From contig JAJQGK010000065.1 of assembly GCA_021200555.1 (NCBI GenBank), positions 1 to 59,114 of the forward strand: a DNA stretch of 59,114 nucleotides, in the 5' to 3' direction. The notes below the pieces were generated by a model. The model saw nothing but the letters and a program-made list of their open reading frames with translations. It ran no database searches and was not told the origin of the DNA. Shown here one piece after another: positions 1 to 8,776 of this stretch; positions within the stretch are counted from its first letter, which is position 1; each line of letters starts with the position of its first letter. The position numbers and the translations under genes are program-made. The stretch is from Clostridiales bacterium. Its GTDB lineage: Bacteria; Bacillota; Clostridia; Oscillospirales; Acutalibacteraceae.

Positions 1-2
1 AT

Positions 3-452
3 GCGGCAAAGCTGGAAACCTTAACCAACGAACAGTTAAATGCCGCACAAGCAGTCAATTATGCTGCCGACAGCAGCTGTGCAAGAGATATACTCAGATC
101 TGCAGCAAAGCTGGATAACCTCGATGCAAAGTACATAGCAGTAGTAGGTGAGTCATACACTATTGATTCGCTTCGCACCGGCGGCAGCGGTATGTACTCA
201 TGGAGCTGCACTGTCATGACTGTTGACGGTGAAGAAACGGATAATGTATCTGTGACGGAAACAAGCAAAACCATTGTTGACGATCCTACAATAGTCGGAG
301 CACCTGTCAATCAAATTTTTACAATTGATGCAATTCAGGCAGGTGAATACATAATAACATTCAGGTATACCACCGGATGGAACTCCGATGAGGCTATCGA
401 TGAGTTCAGTTTTCAACTGACAGTCTATGCAACCGGTTTGCTTCCGGAATAA
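3..452 (+). CDS. Partial secreted protein (5' end outside window): divergent dockerin-like segment followed by a chagasin/peptidase-inhibitor-I42-like domain
   Basis: Frame 3 is open from base 3: AAKLETLTNEQLNAAQAVNYAADSSCARDILRSAAKLD (dockerin-like ARDILRSAAKLD helix), then GESYTIDSLRTGGSGMYSWSC...VGAPVNQIFTIDAIQAGEYIITFRYTTGW, resembling the I42 inhibitor layout. Confidence 0.5.
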   Translation, partial: AAKLETLTNEQLNAAQAVNYAADSSCARDILRSAAKLDNLDAKYIAVVGESYTIDSLRTGGSGMYSWSCTVMTVDGEETDNVSVTETSKTIVDDPTIVGAPVNQIFTIDAIQAGEYIITFRYTTGWNSDEAIDEFSFQLTVYATGLLPE

Positions 453-591
453 AAAAACGAATATAAACAAATAAGACTAAATCATAAATAAAAATAATAA
501 TCTATAAAATTCACATCAGTATACAGCCGGTACGATATCAATCTTCCCGCTGTACGAAAAAATGAATTAAAGCATAGCTAAAAACACAAAG

Positions 592-614
592 CCCTGCGGT
601 ACATCGCCGCAGGG
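592..614. terminator. Intrinsic terminator-like hairpin
   Basis: CCCTGCGG/CCGCAGGG perfect 8-bp stem, 7-nt loop, followed by an AT-rich tract; lies after the first CDS. Confidence 0.6.
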
Positions 615-674
615 TTATATTTATTATGATTTTGATATAAAACAAACACCGATTAAATCATCACTTGCTTAATT

Positions 675-1541
675 TCAGTTTCCGAAGTTACGATTAAACT
701 CTTCAAAATTATACTGCTCATCATCTCTTGCCAACACAGCAAAGGCAATTCTGCGGAACATGTCGTTTTCATTCATACCGTCAAAATTAAATTCCTTTAA
801 CGCCTTATAAAACAAATCAGATACAAGTCCGGCATCATTACCAAAAGCACCGCAGCCGAATGCACCCAATACAAGAGTCGAATATCCCATATATGCAGCA
901 CATCGGAGCATTCCCTCAATTCTGCTATACAGCATATTTTTGTATTGTTGTCGTGACAAACCCTCCATACCGAAAAGCAGACATGGAGCGGCACAGGTCA
1001 TAACCGCAACAATAAAACTTTCGTCCAAAAGCTCCCCATTTTCATCCTTAAATATTTCAACCTTCGGCGTGATTATAACCGCATCGGAAGCCATATATGT
1101 ATTCAGCGAACGATTATAGTTATAGTATTTAGCCGCCTCATTACACTCCAAGGAAAGCAAAAGTGAGCTTTTTCTGCACAGATCCTCCTCCTGTGCCCTC
1201 GCACCGATACGGACTCCGCCGCCGGGGGTAACGGGATTGGCAAGATTAAGAACAAGTATTTCATTCGAACTCTTACCTGTAAGCTTATAATCGTAATACA
1301 TTTTCCGAGCAAGAGAGAACGAATCGATATTTTCACAGCTGTATACACATTTCTTATTTTCATGAATATGCTTAAAGTCTTTAACATGAGATAATGCAGA
1401 TATTTTATCCGGCAAAAACACACGCACTTGCTCCATTTCCTCCCAAGAAAGCATTAATTTATGTTTTTTGTCGTTACGCATATAAAAACCCTGCTCACAG
1501 ATTTTCAGAGTATCATCGAGCATATTTATATTATCGGTCAT
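675..1541 (-). CDS. Microbial-type poly(ADP-ribose) glycohydrolase family protein (TIGR02452-like)
   Basis: NLANPVTPGGGVRIGARAQEEDLCRKSSL (GGG-Xn-QEE PARG signature) and LGAFGCGAFGND. Confidence 0.85.
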   Translation of the reverse strand: MTDNINMLDDTLKICEQGFYMRNDKKHKLMLSWEEMEQVRVFLPDKISALSHVKDFKHIHENKKCVYSCENIDSFSLARKMYYDYKLTGKSSNEILVLNLANPVTPGGGVRIGARAQEEDLCRKSSLLLSLECNEAAKYYNYNRSLNTYMASDAVIITPKVEIFKDENGELLDESFIVAVMTCAAPCLLFGMEGLSRQQYKNMLYSRIEGMLRCAAYMGYSTLVLGAFGCGAFGNDAGLVSDLFYKALKEFNFDGMNENDMFRRIAFAVLARDDEQYNFEEFNRNFGN

Positions 1542-1582
1542 AGTGAAATCCTTTTCTTTATCTGCAATCCATATTTATACGG

Positions 1583-2062
1583 TCAGGCTTTTACAAGGTC
1601 GGCATATTCAAATTTTATCACCTTTGCCAAATCTTCGGGAGTGATTTCAATCTGAAAGCCTATTTTTCCTCCCGAGCAAAATATTGTCCCGCACTCCTTT
1701 GCGGATATATTTACTACGGTGGTGAAAAACTTTTTCATACCTATTGGAGAGCAGCCTCCGTGAACATAGCCTGTGAGAGGCAGTAGATCCTTTGATTTCA
1801 GCATTTCCACGGATTTTTCTCCCACTGCCGCCGCAGCTTTTTTCAGGTCAAGCTCCGATGAAACAGGCACCATAAAGACATAGTGACTTCCCGATTTTCC
1901 CGTGGCGACAAGGGTTTTAAAAAGCTTATCGGGATCCTCATTAAGCGCCGCCGCAACCTCCGCTCCGCTTACTGCGCCGCTGTCGGTGTAGTAATGCTCC
2001 TTATAGCTTATTTTCATACTGTCAAGCTTACGCATTGCGTTTGTTTTATCATTCTTTGCCAA
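1583..2062 (-). CDS. ybaK: YbaK/EbsC-type Cys-tRNA(Pro)/aminoacyl-tRNA deacylase
   Basis: KTLVATGKSGSHYVFMVPVSSELDLKKAAAAVGEKSVEML...GYVHGGCSPIGMKK. Confidence 0.9.
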   Translation of the reverse strand: MAKNDKTNAMRKLDSMKISYKEHYYTDSGAVSGAEVAAALNEDPDKLFKTLVATGKSGSHYVFMVPVSSELDLKKAAAAVGEKSVEMLKSKDLLPLTGYVHGGCSPIGMKKFFTTVVNISAKECGTIFCSGGKIGFQIEITPEDLAKVIKFEYADLVKA

Positions 2063-2208
2063 AGTATTACACTCCTTATTTTCCCTGAATTAAAATTTCC
2101 GGATTTATCAATGATTGCTTTATAATATTACCATATCACTTGTCATTTTTCAACTTAAATAATTGACTGTTTTTGATTTTTATGCTATGATTATCCCAAG
2201 GTGATTTT

Positions 2209-2799
2209 ATGAGAATTTGTATTTACGGATCTGCAAGCAACGATATCGATAAGGAATATATGACGAAAACGGAAGAGCTGAGCATTGCATTGGCAAAAAG
2301 AGGTCATTCCCTTGTTTTCGGAGGCGGAGGACAGGGACTTATGGGAGCAGCGGCGAGAGGCTTCAGCTCTCAGGGCGCTTCAATTATCGGAGTTGTGCCA
2401 AAATTTTTCAATGTTGACGGCATACTTTTCGACAAATGCGATGAGATGATACGCACGGATACAATGCGCACAAGAAAGCAAAAAATGGACGACCTTGCCC
2501 AAGGCTTTATCACAACGCCCGGCGGCATCGGCACGTTTGAGGAATTTTTTGAAATTATTACGCTGAAGCAGCTGGGGCAAAGCAAAAAGCCGTTGGCGGT
2601 TTACAATATTAACGGCTACTTTAACAAGCTCAAGGCTCTTTTGGACAACTGCGTAGACGGGAAATTTATGCCTGAGCATTCTCTTGAGCTCTGCTTTTTC
2701 AGCAGCTCACAGTCTGAAATTATCGACTATGTGGAAAATTATTCATCCGATGATTTCAACATTTTAAAGTACAGAAGCATTACAGCCGAGGACAAATAA
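2209..2799 (+). CDS. LOG family protein (TIGR00730-type nucleotide 5'-monophosphate phosphoribohydrolase)
   Basis: VFGGGGQGLMGAAARG and PGGIGTFEEFFE (PGGxGTxxE motif). Confidence 0.9.
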   Translation: MRICIYGSASNDIDKEYMTKTEELSIALAKRGHSLVFGGGGQGLMGAAARGFSSQGASIIGVVPKFFNVDGILFDKCDEMIRTDTMRTRKQKMDDLAQGFITTPGGIGTFEEFFEIITLKQLGQSKKPLAVYNINGYFNKLKALLDNCVDGKFMPEHSLELCFFSSSQSEIIDYVENYSSDDFNILKYRSITAEDK

Positions 2800-2800
2800 A

Positions 2801-3733
2801 ATGAAATATTTAATTATCGGTTCAGGGGGAACCGGCGGCTGTATCGGCGCATATATGACACGAGCAAAGGCGGACGTCGCCATGATTGCCAGAGGCTGCC
2901 ACCTTGAAGCAATCCGCCGAAACGGGCTTTTTATGGAAACAACCGCTTTCGGACAATTTACGGTTTATCCGAAAATATCCGCAGCGGAGGAATACAGCGA
3001 GTCTCCCGATATAATTTTTGTCTGCGTAAAAGGCTATTCCCTTGACGGCGTTATACCGTTCATAAAAAGAATTGCGGGGAAAGATACAATTATTATTCCC
3101 GTTTTGAATATTTACACCGCCGGGGAATATTTGCAGGAGAAGCTGCCCGAAATAACCGTTGCGGACGGCTGTATTTACGTTGCCGCAAACATAACCGATT
3201 ACGGAAAAATCAAAATGCACGGCGATATTTTCCGAATTATTTTCGGCATCAGAGGCAGAGAAGCCACAGCAGCCGAAAAGATACGCTTACAGCAAACGGC
3301 TGCGGATCTTAACAGCAGCGGAATTATGGGCATTGTTTCGGAAAACATCCGGCGTGACGCTCTTTTAAAGTTTTCCTATGTTTCGGCTCAAGCCGCCTGC
3401 GGAGCTTACTACGGCGTAACGGCAGGCGCAATGCAAAAGGACGGAGAGGTACGCAATTGCTTTATCGAGCTTGTAAGAGAAATCGATACTCTTGCAAAAG
3501 CCATGGGAGTTGATTTCGGCGAGGACATAGTAAAACGCAACCTTAAAATTCTTGCGGATTTGCTGCCCTCATCCTCCACATCCATGCAAAGAGATATTGA
3601 AGCGGGAAAGCAATCTGAAATTGACGGGCTTATTTATTCCGTTGCGGACAATGGGGCAAAGCTGGGAATTGAATTGCCCATGTATGAAAAAATCACAAGA
3701 GAGCTTCGGAGCAAATTAAAAAATAAGTATTGA
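2801..3733 (+). CDS. Ketopantoate reductase family (ApbA/PanE-like)
   Basis: N-terminal Rossmann IGSGGTGGCIGAYMTRAKADVAMIAR; KFSYVSAQAACGAYYG; SSSTSMQRDIEAGKQSEID. Confidence 0.85.
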   Translation: MKYLIIGSGGTGGCIGAYMTRAKADVAMIARGCHLEAIRRNGLFMETTAFGQFTVYPKISAAEEYSESPDIIFVCVKGYSLDGVIPFIKRIAGKDTIIIPVLNIYTAGEYLQEKLPEITVADGCIYVAANITDYGKIKMHGDIFRIIFGIRGREATAAEKIRLQQTAADLNSSGIMGIVSENIRRDALLKFSYVSAQAACGAYYGVTAGAMQKDGEVRNCFIELVREIDTLAKAMGVDFGEDIVKRNLKILADLLPSSSTSMQRDIEAGKQSEIDGLIYSVADNGAKLGIELPMYEKITRELRSKLKNKY

Positions 3734-3793
3734 CACTCGTTATTTATATGATGTATACTTACTGAAAATAAAAAATAAAAAGGAAGGATTATT

Positions 3794-4135
3794 ATGCAGC
3801 TGCTTGTTCTTATACTTACAAAAACAGAATGTATGCCGCTGATTGTTTCCGGCTTGGTGGGTGCAGGTCTGGGAGATCCCACAGTCATAAACTGCGAGGG
3901 AGCTTTAAACGTCATTGATAAATCAAACGTTGAACCGCCTCCGATTTTTGGCGGGCTCAGGTATATGATTCACCAAGGGAAAAAAGAGTCAAAAATGATG
4001 ATGGTTGTTCTGAAGGACGATCAGGTGGCAAAGGCAAAAAAGCTTATAGATGAAACGGTGGGAGGAATAAAAAATCCCAACACCGGAATAATTTTCACCG
4101 TGCCCGTGTCGGATGTTGACGGCTTAAGAAGCTGA
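3794..4135 (+). CDS. P-II-like signalling protein
   Basis: 113 aa with PII-like fold pattern: MQLLVLILTKTECMPLIVSGLVGAGLGDPTV...NTGIIFTVPVSDVDG; next to an antiporter gene. Confidence 0.6.
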   Translation: MQLLVLILTKTECMPLIVSGLVGAGLGDPTVINCEGALNVIDKSNVEPPPIFGGLRYMIHQGKKESKMMMVVLKDDQVAKAKKLIDETVGGIKNPNTGIIFTVPVSDVDGLRS

Positions 4136-4174
4136 TTTTTTTTGCGTAAAGCAATCGGAAGGTTAATAAATTAA

Positions 4175-5362
4175 ATGGAAGTTTTACTTTATCTCGGAAT
4201 TGCCATGGCAATCGGTCTTGTGTTCAACCGAATTGTCAAAAAAATCGGTCTGCCCAATGTTACGGGTTATCTCCTTGCCGGTCTTATTGCAGGTCCCTAC
4301 GTGCTTAACATTTTGCCTGCCGAAGCCGTGGAGCAAATGGATGTTATCACAAATGTGGCGCTGGGCTTTATCGCCTTTTCAATCGGCGGTTCCTTTAAAA
4401 TTTCAAATATTAAGGCAATCGGTGCAAAGGTGCTTGTCATAACCGTATTTGAAGCCTGCACGGCGTCTCTTCTCGTTACGCTGGCGTTGTATATTTTCGG
4501 CTTTGACCTGCCCATATGTCTTGCCTTGGGCGCAATAGCCGCAGCGACTGCGCCTGCCGCCACTCTTTTGGTTGTAAGGCAGTACAATGCGGACGGTCCC
4601 GTCACAAGGATGCTTCTCCCCGTGGTTGCAATGGACGACGCCATATGTCTGCTGCTTTTTTCAATACTCTCAAGCATTGCGGCAGTTATTGCAAACGGCA
4701 CGGAGCTGTCTGTGGGAAAAATGCTTCTTGACCCGTTAAAGGAAATAGGGCTGTCTGTGGTTTTGGGAGCCGCAGTGGGCTTTGCTGTAACTCTTTGCGC
4801 AAAGCTGTTTAAGTCAAGAGCCAACAGAATTGCCGTTATCGTCTGCTCAATTTTCATCTGCGTTGCATTGGCGGACAAATACGACTTGTCCTCTCTTTTG
4901 GTATGTATGATGAACAGCGCAATTATGGTGAATTTCAGCAAGGAAAGCGACAAAATGCTTGATGTGTGCGACCGCTGGACCCCTCCGCTTTTCCTGCTTT
5001 TCTTTGTAATTTCCGGCGCAGAGCTTAATCTGTCCATTATCCCGCAAGTGGGACTTATGGGAATAATCTACATATTGGCGAGGGCTTTGGGCAAGTATGC
5101 CGGCGCAACCGCAGGCTCCGCAATTGTGGGAGCGGACAAACAAATAGTAAAATATCTGGGGCTTACGCTTATACCCCAGGCGGGCGTTGCAATCGCCATG
5201 AGCCAGCTCGCCATTGACATATTGCCTCAATACGGCGAAGAAATACGGGCGGTTATATTAAGCGCGACTCTCGTTTATGAGCTTGTAGGGCCTCTTATTA
5301 CAAAGCTGTCGCTTACAAGAGCCGGAGAAATTCAAAAAACCGCAAAGAAAAAATCGACTTAA
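4175..5362 (+). CDS. Cation:proton antiporter (CPA2-type membrane domain)
   Basis: Multi-TM protein; GLPNVTGYLLAGLIAGPYVL, AAATAPAATLLVVRQYNADGPVTRMLLPVVAMDDAICLLLF. Confidence 0.85.
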   Translation: MEVLLYLGIAMAIGLVFNRIVKKIGLPNVTGYLLAGLIAGPYVLNILPAEAVEQMDVITNVALGFIAFSIGGSFKISNIKAIGAKVLVITVFEACTASLLVTLALYIFGFDLPICLALGAIAAATAPAATLLVVRQYNADGPVTRMLLPVVAMDDAICLLLFSILSSIAAVIANGTELSVGKMLLDPLKEIGLSVVLGAAVGFAVTLCAKLFKSRANRIAVIVCSIFICVALADKYDLSSLLVCMMNSAIMVNFSKESDKMLDVCDRWTPPLFLLFFVISGAELNLSIIPQVGLMGIIYILARALGKYAGATAGSAIVGADKQIVKYLGLTLIPQAGVAIAMSQLAIDILPQYGEEIRAVILSATLVYELVGPLITKLSLTRAGEIQKTAKKKST

Positions 5363-5382
5363 CGTATAAAGGATGGTGCCTT

Positions 5383-6642
5383 ATGAAAAAAGACACATGC
5401 AAAATCGGATTTATAGGCTTAGGCGGCAGAGGGAGGAGTATGCTCGATCTTCTTCTTGACGTTCCCGGAGTAACCGTGCCGGCTGTTTGCGACAAGGTAG
5501 AGGACAGAATGAACGAAGGCGTGACAATCGTCACATCTCACGATAACTGCAATTATACGGTAAACGGCTACCTTGACTACAGGGAGCTTATTGAAAAAGA
5601 AAAGCTCGATGCTCTGTTTATAGCCACGACATGGATAACTCACATACCCATAGCGATTGACGCAATGAATGCGGGACTTCACGTGTGTATGGAGGTCGGC
5701 GGCGCAGGCTCTGTTGAGGAGTGTTGGCAGCTTATCCGCACAAGCGAAAAAACGGGAAAATTCTGTATGCTTGCGGAAAATTGCTGTTACGACCGCAAAG
5801 AGATGGCTGTTTTCAATATGGTAAAACAAGGGCTTTTCGGTGAAATCGTCCATCTTGAGGGCGGCTACAGGCACGATTTGCGGGATGAAATCGTATTGGG
5901 AAAGGAAAATATCCACGGCAGGCTTAAAAATTTCATGCACCGCAACGGCGAGCTGTACCCGACCCATGAAATCGGCCCTATCGCCAAGCTTATCGGCATA
6001 AACAGGGGCAACCGCTTCACATCCCTTGTATCCGTTTCAAGCAAATCCCGAGGACTTAATCAGTGGATAAAAAACGAAAAAGGCGAGGATTATTACCTTA
6101 ATGATTATCCGTGGAGCTGCGGAGATGTTACAAGCACAATAATCACCTGCGCAAACGGAGAAACAATTTCAATTCACCATGACTGCTGTTTGCCCAGACC
6201 CTATTCCAGAGAATACACCGTTCAGGGGACAAAAGCAATTTTCAAGGAAGCTCCGGACGATACAAACGGCGTGATTTATATTGACGGAGTATCTCCCGAA
6301 CAGCACAAGTGGGAGGATTTCAACGAAAAATACAGAGACAAGTACGACCATCCCCTTTGGGCAAGCTATCAAGTTCAGGGCATACAAAAGGGGCACGGCG
6401 GCATGGACTTCCTTATACTTGCTGCCTTTGCGGAAAGCGTTCTCCTTGACGAACAGCCTCCTATAGACGTTTACGACACAGCTGCATGGATGGCAATTAC
6501 TACACTTTCGGAGCAATCCGTTGCCTTAGGCGGCACGGCTGTACCGTTCCCCGATTTCACAAACGGCAGGTGGATAGAGAGAGAACCGTTCAGAAGAGGA
6601 CCCTTCTGCCTGGATGAAATATGCAGCGAATATTTTAAGTAA
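5383..6642 (+). CDS. Gfo/Idh/MocA family protein, GH109-like
   Basis: KIGFIGLGGRGRSMLDLL N-terminus; YPTHEIGPIAKLIGINRGNRF; GHGGMDFLILAAFAESV typical of GH109-like members. Confidence 0.75.
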   Translation: MKKDTCKIGFIGLGGRGRSMLDLLLDVPGVTVPAVCDKVEDRMNEGVTIVTSHDNCNYTVNGYLDYRELIEKEKLDALFIATTWITHIPIAIDAMNAGLHVCMEVGGAGSVEECWQLIRTSEKTGKFCMLAENCCYDRKEMAVFNMVKQGLFGEIVHLEGGYRHDLRDEIVLGKENIHGRLKNFMHRNGELYPTHEIGPIAKLIGINRGNRFTSLVSVSSKSRGLNQWIKNEKGEDYYLNDYPWSCGDVTSTIITCANGETISIHHDCCLPRPYSREYTVQGTKAIFKEAPDDTNGVIYIDGVSPEQHKWEDFNEKYRDKYDHPLWASYQVQGIQKGHGGMDFLILAAFAESVLLDEQPPIDVYDTAAWMAITTLSEQSVALGGTAVPFPDFTNGRWIEREPFRRGPFCLDEICSEYFK

Positions 6643-6694
6643 CCGCCGGATAAATAATCTCACAACCTATACTCATATTTACATACACAGTAAA

Positions 6695-6720
6695 AGCGGC
6701 AGTACCAAAAGGCTGCCGCT
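6695..6720. terminator. Bidirectional terminator-like hairpin
   Basis: AGCGGCAG/CTGCCGCT perfect stem with 10-nt loop between convergent genes. Confidence 0.65.
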
Positions 6721-6757
6721 CATGTTTTATTTAAATTCTCGTATTTTTATTTAAATT

Positions 6758-7120
6758 CTACAAACTCAAACCGCCATACATATTCTCATACAACACAATA
6801 TTTATTGTTTCATTTGAGGTTCGGGATATGTTTACTTTATATGTTGTGCCGGGAAAATCATCTTCGGAGAGAACGACCATTAATAATTGATCGCCGTATT
6901 CCTGATCCTCCCACTGCACATTGCCGTTTTCGTCTGTTGTACCTATTGGAATATATACAAGATCGGAGTAATTATATCCGTATGGTTTTTTCTGTTGCTC
7001 ATAATAAACCACTGCGTCAGTGACAGCGCTGCCTTCCGAATCGGTAATATTTATTGTAACCGGATCGTTGGTTCCTATGCCTATGCTGCCTAAAAAATAC
7101 ATCAATGACATAATCAACGC
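6758..7120 (-). pseudogene. Small secreted/membrane-anchored protein with a Cna_B/carboxypeptidase-regulatory-like domain; start codon split by a tnpB element
   Basis: Body ALIMSLMYFLGSIGIGTNDPVTINITDSEGSAVTDAVVYYEQQ... runs in frame out of the IS right end; joining 8478 to 7121 gives AGGAGGTTTTTTTATGGCGTTGATT (MALIMSLM...). Confidence 0.75.
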
Positions 7121-7121
7121 C

Positions 7122-7300
7122 GTGACGTACTCCCACCACTTAAGCACTATCATGTTTTGAAGTGGGGGCTTCTCGCTCAATAATCCCAACGGACTAAGTA
7201 TCAACGAGCTATCCCCGTTCGCCCAACGGTTCTATATTTGGTTATGCTAACACAAGTCGCATACCCTCGTTTCTTATGTTGACTGCGGCATTTACATCTC
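7122..7300 (-). ncRNA. Predicted omega RNA (reRNA) scaffold overlapping the tnpB 3' end, 5' boundary uncertain
   Basis: Conserved-looking tnpB 3' region through the right-end hairpin (GGGATTATTGAGCGAGAAGCCCCCACTT...); such RNAs derive from this position in IS605-family elements. Confidence 0.6.
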
Positions 7301-8354
7301 TGTTGTGATGAGTGCCGCAGTTTGGACAAGTCCACTGCCTTACGGACAAATCCTTTGTTTCATTATTTTTATATCCGCACTCACTGCACAATTGAGAGCT
7401 TGCAAAGAACTTATCCGTTTTTATAAGGCATTTGCCTAAATCGGAAAGCTTATAGCTAAGAAATGTTACAAGCATTCCCCAACCGTTATCAGCAACGGAT
7501 TTTCCGAAATTTAGGGATTGTGACATACCTTTCATATCAAGATTTTCTATACAGATACAGTCATAATTATCTGACAACATTTTTGACTGCTTGTGTAGAA
7601 AATCCTTACGCTGATTGGAAACCTTTTCGTGAAGCTTTGCAACCTTAATTCTCTGCTTATCGCGGTTATTACTGCCCTTTTGCATAAGAGAAAGCTTGCG
7701 TTGTTCGCATTTTAGTTTCTTTTCTGCTTTACGGTAGTATCTCGGATATTTAGGTTCGTTCCCGTTGCTGTCTACATACAATTCGTGCATAGAAAAATCT
7801 AAACCTAAGAAGGTTTGCGGTTCTGTTTTTTGTGCTTGGTTTTCGTACTCAAACAGAATACTCGCAAAATACTTTCCGCTTGGGTTTTGACTTACTGTTA
7901 CAGATTTAAGCTTATAGTTTTCTGGTATAGAGCGGTGCTGTTTCATTTTGACAAAACCGATTTTAGGAAGCTTTATACAACCGTCTTGTACGAAAATGTT
8001 TCCGTTTACACATACGGTTGAATAGCTTTTTTGATTAGCCTTTTTACTTTTGAATTTCGGAAACCCTGTTTTGGGATTTCTGAAAAAATTTTGAAAAGCA
8101 GTGTCAAGATGTCTTAATGATTGCTGCAGTGCGATACTGTCCACATCTTTAAGAAAAGTCTTTTCGGATTTTAGTTTTACCATATCTTTGGCACAATCTG
8201 TATAGCTAAGTGAAAGTTTATCCGCTTCATATATACGGATTTTCTTATCAAGATAGTAATTGTAGACCATTCTTACACAACCGAAAGTTTGTGAAAAAAA
8301 CTGAGTTTGTTCTTTATTTGGATATATTCTGAATTTATATGCTTTGTTCAACAT
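7242..8354 (-). CDS. tnpB: TnpB RNA-guided nuclease
   Basis: MLNKAYKFRIYPN start; RuvC residues in GLDFS, CIENLDM, HNRDVNAAVNIRNEG; zinc ribbon CSECGY...CPNCG; full length. Confidence 0.95.
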   Translation of the reverse strand: MLNKAYKFRIYPNKEQTQFFSQTFGCVRMVYNYYLDKKIRIYEADKLSLSYTDCAKDMVKLKSEKTFLKDVDSIALQQSLRHLDTAFQNFFRNPKTGFPKFKSKKANQKSYSTVCVNGNIFVQDGCIKLPKIGFVKMKQHRSIPENYKLKSVTVSQNPSGKYFASILFEYENQAQKTEPQTFLGLDFSMHELYVDSNGNEPKYPRYYRKAEKKLKCEQRKLSLMQKGSNNRDKQRIKVAKLHEKVSNQRKDFLHKQSKMLSDNYDCICIENLDMKGMSQSLNFGKSVADNGWGMLVTFLSYKLSDLGKCLIKTDKFFASSQLCSECGYKNNETKDLSVRQWTCPNCGTHHNRDVNAAVNIRNEGMRLVLA

Positions 8355-8776
8355 CTTTCACCTTACTTTCAATTATTTTCTATATTTGTATTTTATAGGA
8401 AAAAGTAAGAAAAGTCAAAAAATAGTCGCAATTCATCTCACCGCTTACAGAAGCGGGAGTATTCTTGCGAAGTTTTGATAAAAAAACCTCCTAATTTTAA
8501 ATTTAGAAATCGAATAAATACTTTCTGAGACACAATATCAGACCTTCATATTTAGCAATCGCCCCCTTTAATTCAGTAATATTTTACCCACATTTATTAT
8601 AGTACAAATTATAATAAATTTCAAGCGATTTTCAAAATATTGTCAATTAGTCTGAAATATTTTCATCTTTTTACGCAATATGCACAAACACAGCAGAGTC
8701 ATGGGCATTTTTTGTTTTTCAAATCTGAAATTCATCGTTCATAGGAAGCGGAAAAATGACGTTGTTTCTGCAAAGC

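Larger units (their letters stand above)
7122..8477 (-). mobile_element. IS200/IS605-superfamily tnpB-only (IS1341-type) element
   Basis: Left-end hairpin CCCGCTTCTGTAAGCGG, right-end hairpin AAGCCCCCACTT...AAGTGGTGGGAGTACGTCAC; no target duplication; boundaries inferred from restoration of the interrupted start codon. Confidence 0.85.

Noticed and set aside
5383-6642. Confident assignment as alpha-N-acetylgalactosaminidase
   Set aside because: Only family-level resemblance to GH109; substrate cannot be read from sequence alone.
7242-8354. Active transposase
   Set aside because: No tnpA in the window; TnpB alone is not a transposase, so mobility would need TnpA in trans.
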